Of a DNA stretch of 64,000 nt, positions 43,696 through 64,000 are shown one piece after another (position 1 is the first letter of the stretch; every line of letters starts with the position of its first letter). Below the pieces are notes generated by a model. It was given only the letters and a program-made list of their open reading frames with translations, made no database searches and had not been told where the DNA came from. A program made the translations under genes and the position numbers. The stretch comes from Hyperoplus lanceolatus (taxonomy: Eukaryota; Chordata; Actinopteri; Uranoscopiformes; Ammodytidae): NCBI GenBank assembly GCA_026929865.2, contig CM049413.1:15658501-15722500 (forward strand), in the 5' to 3' direction.

Positions 43696-43735
43696 CATAC
43701 TACTTGCTGTAGTTTGGTCTGGCTTTGCGAGACAA
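43696..43735. mobile_element. 40-bp insertion between CTTTGCACGT repeats
   Basis: It contains the same GCTGTAGTTTGGTCTGGCTT core as 35,014-35,048. CTTTGCACGT occurs at 43686-43695 and 43736-43745; uninterrupted MITE copies carry one such block. Confidence 0.7.
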
Positions 43736-43821
43736 CTTTGCACGTAATCGGCAAATGAACTTATTGTAGTATCCCGAAATTTTTATCCAATCAGAAGAGA
43801 GAACACCACAAACCGACAATA

Positions 43822-44584
43822 GAGCTGTTAAGCGAAAGTAAGTTACCTCCGGGACATGGGACCTCTCGGCTCGAAAAATTACAACGGTAGTCAATGGAAA
43901 GAAATGTATTATTTTCTGGTCCCAGTCATGAAATGCCTTCGATTACACATATGTTTTGTATGGATTTAGATGGTATTTTTTCGTGCAAAGAATGGAACAA
44001 TTTAGCGAGTAGAAGCTGGATACGGTCAGGTTTTGTGCAGAGCGCTTTTGTGGACTACAGCTCTTCGCTGCTCTTGACACTTATGATATACGTCACCACC
44101 ACTCGCACCCGCTTAGCTCAGAAACATGGCTGTGTCTTTAATGCACTTTACCGCCTTCTTTCAATGACAAGACAAAAGTCTTCAGCGTGGCGAAAACCCC
44201 TACACAAGTGGACATGTGGAGAGTTTCAATTTCTCGAGTGGGGAGATTGTTGGCGTTGTCCACGCCAGCAGTTAGCATTAGCATTAGCACTGTCAGTCGA
44301 GAAGTGGAGGGAATGTGTTGAGGTGACGTCACAGAGGCGACAAGACTTGTAGTTGTTCTCGTAACATTTATTCAAAAGCCGTTAGACGAATAATCATACA
44401 ATATACCGTCAAACTCTTCACATGAAAAATTATCATTTAGACCCATACAAAACATATATGTAATCCAAGGCATTTAATGACTGGGACCAGAAAATAGTAG
44501 ATTACTTTCCATAGACTCCCATTAATTTTTTTTCAGCCGGGAGGTCCCATGCCCCGTAATTCCGCCACTTCCGCTTAACAGCTC
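43822..44584. mobile_element. Inverted-repeat element with TA duplication, nested in MITE copy A
   Basis: The ends GAGCTGTTAAGCG and CGCTTAACAGCTC lie next to TA. The inverted arms run about 150 bp (TATTTTCTGGTCCCAGTCAT with its complement). No transposase. Confidence 0.75.
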
Positions 44585-45012
44585 TATGGTCTCACTCATA
44601 CACTCCATAGTCTCACTGCCGGTGCACGCCAGAGCAACAGATGGGTGAATGTGTAAGCGCCTACAATGGCGGAGCAGGTAAAACTCCTTCCTTATGTCTG
44701 TTTTGATGGTTTTTATCATGTTTTATCACACTTATGGATCTGAGATGATCCTAGATAACTTGCTGCTTGAAGACCGCAGAGCATTAATGTGGTGACATAG
44801 GAACGAGCGAGGGGACTGCTAACTGCAGTAACTGACAGGAAGTTAGCTAAAAGAACCATTCCGCTTACAGCACCTTTAATGTTTCCTCGTGTAGCCTATG
44901 CTTTGTGAACATAAAGGACTTCTCTTCAAGCTACCTACTGTGTGTTTATTGAAGAACCCAACTAAACATTACAGGTCTAGCCTATTATATTCTTTACCCG
45001 CCAATTGTTTAA

Positions 45013-45465
45013 AGGTGAAGTAAGCGGTTTATTTATGTTAATAAGTGTTAAATCACTTACATAATGTGCGCGTTTCATAAAGCCGATCTCTCAGTCAGCT
45101 GCTCTGCATGTAATCGGCAAATAAACATATTGGAGGATCCCAAAATTTGTATCCAATCACATGAGAGAACGCTACAAACCGACACCCGTCTCACTCATGG
45201 TCTCACTGCCGGTGCACGCCAGAGCAACAGATGGGTGAATGTATATGCGCCTACAATGGCGGAGCAGTTAAAAATCCTTCCCAATGTCTGTTTTGATGGT
45301 TTTTATCATGTTTTATCACACTTATGGATCTGAGATGATGCTAGATAACTCGCTGATTGAAGACCGCAGTGCATTAATATGGTGACGTAGGGACGAGCGA
45401 GGGGACTGCTAACTCCAGTAACTGACAGGAAGTTAACTAAAAGAACCATTCTGCTTACAGCACCT
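45013..45465 (+). mobile_element. TTAA-type (piggyBac-like) MITE, copy B, uninterrupted
   Basis: It starts AGGTGAAGTAAGCGG after TTAA and ends TGCTTACAGCACCT before TCAA. This is the full-length reference for copies A, C and D. Confidence 0.8.
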
Positions 45466-45723
45466 TCAAGGAAAGTAGGTGACAATGCTGTCAGAAAAAT
45501 CCTATTAGGCTACCCCTTGTTAAATGAATACAAATATACATTATGAGAGTTTATTTGTTTAATTATCAGTTTGTTAATCAAATTCTTTGGTCGTTTATTA
45601 ATACCAAATGTCAGCAGATATTTTTTGAAAAAATACAGGGAGCTCATAAAGATTGTATTTTATTCTAAATTATTTCCCCAGTATTAACAGTAGGCTACTA
45701 GTAAAGCATCATGTGATAACTTC

Positions 45724-45831
45724 TGTCAGGGAAATGTATTATGTTATAATATGTACTGCTAAACATTTGCATTTTATTTCAAACTTTGTGAACAGTTTCC
45801 TGAACTATTGATTATCATAATTTCAGCAACA
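45724..45831 (+). mobile_element. Internally deleted solo LTR
   Basis: It has the start TGTCAG...CTAAACATTTGCATT and the end TAATTTCAGCAACA of the 15,976 family with the middle missing. Flanks ACTTC and ACGTC are a near-match duplication. Confidence 0.65.
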
Positions 45832-46174
45832 ACGTCTTGTGTGTGTGAGTGTTATGGACATAACTGTGGGGCATGGACCACATCCTGCTTCCAATAATGA
45901 CCATAGATGATGACCAAGGAAAATTAAAGATGAATGCATTAAAGGTGCTGTAAGCGGAATGGTTCTTTTAGCTAACTTCCTGTCAGTTACTGCAGTTAGC
46001 AGTCCCCTCGCTCGTCCCTACGTCACCACATTAATGCATTGCGGTCTTCAAGCAGCGAGTTATCTAGCATCATCTCAGATCCATAAGTGTGATAAAACAT
46101 GATAAAAACCATCAAAACAGACATTGGGAAGGATTTTTACCTGCTCTGCCATCTGTTGCTCTGGCGTGCACCGG

Positions 46175-47274
46175 TGTGAGTAACAGGATTGTTAAAATAC
46201 GTGTTCGTTTAATGGAAATATGGGAGGCAAAAATAAAGAATGAAATGGAGAAAAGTTTCCAAGTTATCAGAGGAGGTTTAATGAACTGATATCACAGAAC
46301 AGGTTATGCAGCCTCTCGGGACAGGAAAAGACAAAAAAGTGAAAACCCCTCTCTACAGCCAGGCTTTTTAGCCTCCCTAAACAAAGGACAATGATTGGTT
46401 TTTATTGCTGTCATCTGGTTTCTGGGATCATCCTCTTCCACATCTCTGGACGTCCTCTGCTGAACTTTACTGACCGGGCTAAGCTTCCCAGCCTGATAAG
46501 AGTGTTTACAACTTGCTTGACCAGCAAGGCTTTTGTCTTAGCAGGCCTCAGGAATGTTGCTATCTATGGGAGAATCAGGTTAAGTTTTATAGCTGTTTCA
46601 CCTCTTCGTTTCCCCAGCACCAAGAAGTGTTGAGTGAGAACATTTACTAAAGTCAAATGTGAAGAATATACAAATTGTTTAAATGATTATACAATGGTAA
46701 AATACAAATTAATGAGGGGGGTATATGCATCATTAAAATTTAGAAATAAAAATCCTTACATGAGTACCAGATATGTTCGGCTGCCAGATATGTTCGGGTT
46801 GCACAATGATGACGCACTTCCTGTACTATGCGAGATCCACTTCTTTCTTACGAATCTATTGCAAACTGCAATATATTATAATATTATCATTCACAATATA
46901 AACATTACAATAAAGATACAAGTAGAAAGAAAGTAAGTGTAGTTTTCGGAAAAAATAGATAAGCTATCGTTTGGAATAGCAAGGGATTGTGGAATACGAA
47001 ATTATTGTCCCCCAGATCACGCGGCGTTACAAGAGATCTCGCAAGAGCGTTCAATACAGCCCGAACATGCAACTTTTTTCTCTGTTTTATTTAATAAAAG
47101 GCGAATGCCAAACTTGTAAGCTTAATGTTGGTTTTAATACAGTAAATACATTTTTGCTTCAGGAAAAGGTAGGGAAAACAGTTTTTTGAGGTTTATTTGA
47201 ATATAATTTACAGGAAGTGCGTCATCACTGTGCAACCCGAACATATCTGGCAGCCGAACATATCTGGTACTCAC
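46175..47274. mobile_element. Inverted-repeat element with 5-bp duplication inside MITE copy C
   Basis: ACCGG at 46170-46174 and 47275-47279. The ends carry GTGAGTACCAGATATGTTCG and its complement, arms about 70 bp (46,761-46,832 against 47,205-47,274). Itself interrupted by an LTR. Confidence 0.78.
46181..46760 (-). mobile_element. Solo LTR inside the 46,175 element
   Basis: In minus sense it starts TGTAAGGATTTTTATTTC and ends CAATCCTGTTA, with TGAG at 46177-46180 and 46761-46764. A family separate from the other solo LTRs. Confidence 0.65.
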
Positions 47275-47526
47275 ACCGGCAGTGAGACCATGGAGTGTAT
47301 ATAGTATGCATGAGTGAGACGGGTGTCGGTTTGTAGCGTCCTGTCTTCTGATTGGATAAAAATTTTGGGATACTCCAATAAGTTTAATTGCCGATTGCAT
47401 GCAAAGCAGCTGACTGAGAGATAGACTTTATGAAACATGCACATTACGTAAGTGATCATCATTTTATGAATAAAGAGCGATTTAACACTTATATTAACAT
47501 AAATAAATCGCTTACTTCACCTTTAA

Positions 47527-49021
47527 GCCCGGAGCCACCACAGTACAGAATGAAAGTGCATGTGACTTACTACAGTTCCTCCACCGTGTGGTCTGTTAAT
47601 TATGGTTTTTCTTCTTGTCTTAATACATCTTCAGTTAACCTGTTGACTTCAGCCTGTTCTGTCTCGAGCCCTTCTTTACTCACTACATATCTTTTCTTTC
47701 ACCATTGCCTTGTGGAAGGACAGAACTATTACGCTGATCATCAGCAAGTATTTGATAAGCACCAAGGTTGGGAAAAACACTTTTTATAAAAATGGAAGAA
47801 GACTTTGTGAGGTAAAAATAAATAATAAAAATAATTTCCTTTTAAATTGTCCATCTCAAATCAATGCTAAATGAATGGAGTAGTGAAGCATAGCAATCGA
47901 ACATAGTCACCCGTACAAAGTCAAGACAGCTGTATGTAGGTCAGGTTTTTAATCAAACTAAACTTTGTGTTGACATTGTCATCATTGAGCCTCAGTATTC
48001 TCGTTAATAAAAAATTTAAACAAAACAATAACTTCACACACTCTTTGCTTTCCTTCACACATAAAAACCCATGCATGCACGCTTACACCCACACCCACAC
48101 CCACACACACACACACCCACACACACACACAAATGCTTAAATGCATGACAGTTTGACATTTGGATGAAGACACTCACAAGTGAGGGCTATTCTCATTGAC
48201 CAAATGAAAGGAGACTGGAAAGCCCTAACAACATTTGAATATTTTGGACCTTTCAGTGTTGTTTTAGATGATAAAAAAAAAAAAAAACTCAAACAGTATC
48301 CCGACATGTAAAATAAAACAGAGGAAGGTCTCAGCTGGAAACTATGAAAATAAAATGTTATTCTAACTTAAAGCTTTCACTTAAAAATGATCACTTTTGG
48401 ATTTCATCAACAAATGAGTGGTGACTATGGCAAAGAAATGTAACTTCCCTCCATCCCAGTATACTGCAGTGAGTGATGACCTACTTATATTCATCCTGGA
48501 AGACGGTCAGATATTTCAGAGACAAGTGGATACCAAGTGAAAAGGAAGCCAAGTTTCATTCACAACCACAAGATGGTATAAATAAGGAGTGTTGAAAGCG
48601 GACATCGTGGAGCAAGGCCTTGGTTTGTTCTACACAACACAGGAGTGCTTCTGTACCCTTCAAAATAAATGTCACATAAAACAAGGCAACAACTTGATCG
48701 GATAGGAGGTAACAAAATGAAATAAAAAGTCATTCATTGTCATCATAGCCGTCAAATGAGGTGTTTTCTTATTTAGCCCTCAAAATAATCCTTGTAACTA
48801 AATCCACCCTCTTACTACGCAGACTTATGTGGCTCTTAAAGGACAATACGCCCCTTTGACCATCAAGCTGGTCTTCAAAATAAAAAAACAAAATCTCTTC
48901 GCACATTTCTCACTCCACACTCCACCCCATCTTTTTCTATTCTACCCCCCCACCCCCACCCCCACCCCCCCCTAATATCAAACCCTTCCGTCTTCACCCT
49001 GATATTTTACACTCCGCCCCG
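47527..49021. other. Intergenic region and fkbp9 3' UTR
   Basis: The 3' UTR of fkbp9 starts at 49,021 going down; its end is not fixed. A CA-rich tract lies at 48,085-48,132. No other gene seen. Confidence 0.5.
48945..48972 (-). promoter_or_regulatory. G-quadruplex-type run in the fkbp9 3' UTR
   Basis: On the transcribed (minus) sense the sequence is four G runs of 8, 5, 5 and 7 separated by single T, starting 50 nt after the fkbp9 stop codon. This fits the four-run G-quadruplex pattern; folding in RNA is inferred. Confidence 0.6.
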
Positions 49022-60405
<11,384 letters not shown>

Positions 60406-61537
60406 TTTCGCTTCCGACAAACTCACAAGGGATGGAGATAACTGTTGGAACGGCCTGTAGTGTGTGTGTATGCTTCGCCTCCCTGTTCCCCTCTACTACT
60501 TGGATAGAAGTCCTGCCCCCGGTCTTACAGCGAGAATGATCACGTGTCAAGGCAGACAAAGATGTACAACATCCGGTTAGAATTTTTATATATAACATCA
60601 ACTGGTGACCTAAACACAGTGTTTTAATCAAAAAACTAAACTAAATTAAGATGACAAGACATTATACGATGTCTGTATGTGACACAAAGTCATAAAAAGA
60701 TGGCTGAATTAGCAAGCTGTGCTTTTACATTGAAATCAAAGTATACATTTCCTGTGTGATCCTGCTTCTTTTCGAGCTAACTTGACGCTCCTATGAATTG
60801 AATGAGATAATTTTTGGGTTTTTGGGCACCACGTATTGCTCCTGCGCAGTGCAAACACTGAAATGTGTCAACGTGGTAACGAAAGGGTCTCCACACAGCT
60901 GCATACACACAATCCGACCCCCTCCCCTCCTCCCTTTGGATCCAATCACATCAGAATAATGCGCACATCTGGATACGCCACTGGCCGGAGTCAAACAATA
61001 TACAACGCGCGGGACAAAAAGTTTGCTTGTAGGCTATATGATGTTATGTATGCATCCCGTTTAGGACTTTGGGGGGCGGATGGGACAGGCAGGAATGTCT
61101 CTCTCTACGTGGCAGTGGAGGGGGAGGGACACTCCTCAGGGGTTTAATTAGTTACCGTTAGGAAGTAGGTTAAACTAAAGTATTTTAGGGGACAATATTA
61201 TTGGTCAGTCCTGGGCTTAAAATAGCTCAATGACGTGTGTCTTAAAATTAAAGAGTTCCTTCATCAGTGTTGCTGTTAAATTATGAAATGTCTAGGCCTG
61301 CTCTATTAGGTTTTTACAAGTCCTGTGTACAGACAGTACACGAGCAGTGATTTACTGGAGATTTAAGTGGGAGGAGCAGCTCCAGCGACTGCTCGAGCCC
61401 TGCGCCCGGGGGAGGGGAGGCTTTGCTCGGATACGTGGTGGAACTTGAGGCGGTCCTAGACCCACGCACACCTACCGTCCGCGATTGGGATCATCCCATT
61501 CAGCCAGCCCCTCCACCCCTTACTTTACTAAAAAAAA
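60406..61537. promoter_or_regulatory. Shared upstream region of fkbp9 and crtap
   Basis: The two start codons are divergent and 1,132 bp apart. The crtap side is GC-rich with CpGs (about 61,370-61,500). A bidirectional promoter is inferred from spacing; no TATA box or start site is fixed. Confidence 0.6.
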
Positions 61538-61999
61538 ATGGCAGCCTCCACTTCTTTCCAACTCTTCTCTGCGCTGTTGATCGCATTTTTCACCTCTGTG
61601 GTGAACTGTCAGTATGAAAAATACAGCTTTAGAAGTTTCCCCAGGAACGAGCTGATGCCATTGGAGTCCGCATACAAATACGCGCTGGACCAGTACACCG
61701 GGGAGAAGTGGAAGGAGACGGTGGAGTACATGGAGGTGTCTCTGCGTCTCTACCGTCTGCTGCGGGACAGCGAGGCCTTCTGCAACCTCAACTGTAGCTC
61801 CGTACGGCTGGAAGACGAGCAGAAGTTTGCGGAGTTCCCAGAGCTGCGGGCGTTTGGCAACGTGATGAAGAGGGCGCAGTGTCTAAAGCGCTGCAAACAG
61901 GGTCTGCCCGCTTTCAGGCAGACCATGCCCAGCCGGGACACGATAGACGAGTTTGAGAGGAGAGAGCCGTACAAATACCTGCAGTACGCCTACTTCAAA
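61538..61999 (+). CDS. crtap: CRTAP exon 1 (cartilage-associated protein)
   Basis: It starts [18 protein letters not shown] (signal peptide), then [20 protein letters not shown] and [18 protein letters not shown], the conserved start of [24 protein letters not shown] and [14 protein letters not shown] match CRTAP better than its relative P3H4. The donor is AAA|GTAAGC. CRTAP is the non-catalytic partner of P3H1 and cyclophilin B in the ER complex that 3-hydroxylates procollagen proline. Exon 1 codes 154 residues. Confidence 0.96.
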
Positions 62000-63106
62000 G
62001 TAAGCACATGTTATAATAGTCTACGTGGGGTCATTAAAGTCTAAAGTAAACAATGATAAGGGAATGTTTTGGTTTTTACTCATGTTTTATTGTGGTGTCA
62101 CTCACTGTAACGGTGAAAATAGAAACAGTGTTTCTATTTTGACGTCATTGACATTTCATTTTCCTTAATTGCGTTCTGAGTCTGACGTGTGCCACTGCCA
62201 CGGATGCACCCCCCCGGCTCTTCAAGAGAGGAGATCCTTTACCTGTGCAGGCTTGTGTTTTCTCATCCCTGCTGTTCAGATGTAAAACGTTCACAAGTGC
62301 GCTAAGCAAACACTAAAGACGCATGGTCGTCGCCTCTTCAATGGACTGGAGGAAGTAGGATAGTTAAGATTTAGGATCAGGTTATGAATCTCAGTTCATT
62401 TAGGGCCAAAGTTTAAAATTGCGCTATGTATAGAGCTAAACAGAGGTGTGACAAATGAATTGAAATAAAACTCAGAATGATTTGATTAACAGGAGAAACA
62501 CAGATGCATCCACACAGGTGCGGTCTATGGCATGGTTTGGATCAAGTTAATAGTTATGCTCTCAGTAACCCTTTGGCCTTGAATGATTGTGCTTTAATTC
62601 GCGTGTTTAGAAAAATGAGCAATGTTCATATGATGACACATATCAAACCTGATAGTCTGGCACATTGTTATGGTTTTACAGTAGTGTGGGTTCCTGGGTA
62701 GATCAGAAGATGGGTATTATCTGTCCCAATATGTATTTATTGAGCCCCCAATTCTCTGTTGGGTTCCCTGACATGGGAAAGTTGAGGTAATCGCCCAAGG
62801 ATCTCCCCGCCTGTTTTGTTGACACTTAACAAAAAGGTATACAAATGACTGAGTAGTTACATAGAAATGAGTGAGAAGATAGATCCTGCATTACTCTGAA
62901 TCAGCCATTGTGACAAAAAACTACATTTTCTAATTATTCACCATGTAGCCTGATATTTAGGAATTATTTGTTGCAAATGTATCAGTTATCATTATGTCTT
63001 GTACCTCTCAGTCAAGTTTTAAAATTACATTTGAATTGTTTCTGTTATCTAATGAGCCAGAAAATAAATAAAAATCTGTTTATAAAGTGTGGGTTGTTTC
63101 TTTCAG
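62000..63106. other. crtap intron 1
   Basis: No further exon or repeat recognised. Confidence 0.5.
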
Positions 63107-63256
63107 TCTGACAACCTGGCCAAGGCGGTGTCTGCTGCTCACACCTTCCTGCTGAAACACCCCAATGATGAGATGATGAAGAGGAACATGGAATACTACA
63201 AGAGTCTGCCTGGAGCCGACGAACACCTCAAAGACCTAGAGACCAAGTCCTACGAG
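63107..63256 (+). CDS. crtap: CRTAP exon 2
   Basis: Fifty codons, [20 protein letters not shown] then [20 protein letters not shown], acceptor TTTCTTTCAG, donor GAG|GTACAC, phase 0 on both sides. The conserved TPR-like helical repeats continue. Later exons lie beyond the window, so the gene is partial here. Confidence 0.96.
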
Positions 63257-63365
63257 GTACACACACACACACTTTAGTTTGCATAGTGGTACTGTCAGAA
63301 GGAAACTTGGAAAGTCTGCCGTCCTGCAACAGTCACACCCATACCAACATATCTTTGTGGACACA

Positions 63366-63483
<118 letters not shown>

Positions 63484-64000
63484 CATACATACACCCAGGG
63501 AGAACAGTTAACATTGGGGGACAAAGGACCACTGACGCAGCAGAAATTTTTTCCCTTGCAAGATCTTCCGCTTTTGTTACCATGAGAGCACTACTACCAG
63601 AAGCTTTGCACATCAGTATAACAACCATCTGCCACCTTCCATGGAAAGCAAAATATGACATTTTCAAATTTGCTTTGAAAATAATAAATAGATCAAATAT
63701 ACAGAATAATTTGCATAACACCTGTTGAATCCCTTCACAAAGACACCTCAGAACTTGATGAAATATCACCATATCTATGAATTGAAAATCCACTTATGCA
63801 GAAACACTGATATTAAGGAATTTTCCAGACAAAAGTAGTAAAATAACAAAAAAATCCAATGTAAAAAAACAAACAACAATCAGTATATATATACAACACA
63901 TTTTCCCAATTTTTTCACATGCCCTGAACCCTCCCTTTACATTTTAATGCATTGATCTAGTGCACTTTGAGAGGAGAATATGCACTAATTACTATTCAGA

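Larger units (their letters stand above)
43648..44875. mobile_element. TTAA-type MITE, copy A, interrupted
   Basis: The right end is CCGCTTACAGCACCT followed by TTAA. The left end is missing. It is interrupted by a 40-bp insertion at 43,696 and a 763-bp element at 43,822. Confidence 0.75.
45943..47522 (-). mobile_element. TTAA-type MITE, copy C, reverse, split by nested insertions
   Basis: TTAA at 45939-45942 and 47523-47526. The MITE sequence stops at GTGCACCGG (46,174) and resumes at ACCGGCAGTGAG (47,275). Confidence 0.85.

Noticed and set aside
61538-63256. P3H4 (SC65) instead of CRTAP
   Set aside because: [14 protein letters not shown] and EYYKSLPGA are CRTAP-like; P3H4 differs at these points.

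Overview
The window is a piece of a teleost fish genome. This rests on split genes with GT-AG introns, a dense load of Tc1-like, hAT-like, PIF/Harbinger-like and TTAA-type DNA transposons, tRNA-derived SINEs, one LINE and many solo LTRs, long (CA)n tracts, and two clear vertebrate ER collagen-biosynthesis genes, fkbp9 and crtap. No tRNA, rRNA, CRISPR or bacterial-type operon was seen.

Layout. (1) 1-4,400 holds repeats only: a MITE with an 8-bp target duplication, a solo LTR and a fold-back Tc1-like element. (2) 4,401-39,097, minus strand, is one large gene that I do not recognise. I rebuilt it by hand from 49 coding exons with GT-AG borders. The exon lengths sum to 7,029 nt, which is 2,342 codons plus a stop, and every exon joins in frame. 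It encodes a tandem series of U1/matrin-like C-x2-C-x11-H-x5-H zinc fingers. Each finger sits in its own exon, and each is followed by the same series of small exons with the same intron phases, repeated about nine times. Three long hydrophilic linker exons and a 588-codon Ser/Thr/Gln-rich last exon complete it. Its introns hold at least six solo LTRs, SINEs, two Tc1 relics and a nearly intact LINE. (3) 39,098-49,021 is the upstream intergenic region, packed with nested transposons. (4) 49,022-60,405, minus strand, is fkbp9 in ten exons (565 codons): signal peptide, four FKBP domains, two EF-hands and a C-terminal HDEL. (5) 61,538 onward, plus strand, holds the first two exons of crtap; the rest lies beyond the window.

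fkbp9 and crtap are head to head, about 1.1 kb apart, so they may share a promoter region. Both products act on procollagen folding in the ER: CRTAP works with prolyl-3-hydroxylase and cyclophilin B, and FKBP9 is an ER peptidyl-prolyl isomerase. The zinc-finger gene lies downstream of fkbp9 on the same strand. Nothing in the sequence ties it functionally to the other two. Coordinates were counted by hand and may be off by a base or two. No search, alignment program or expression data were used.
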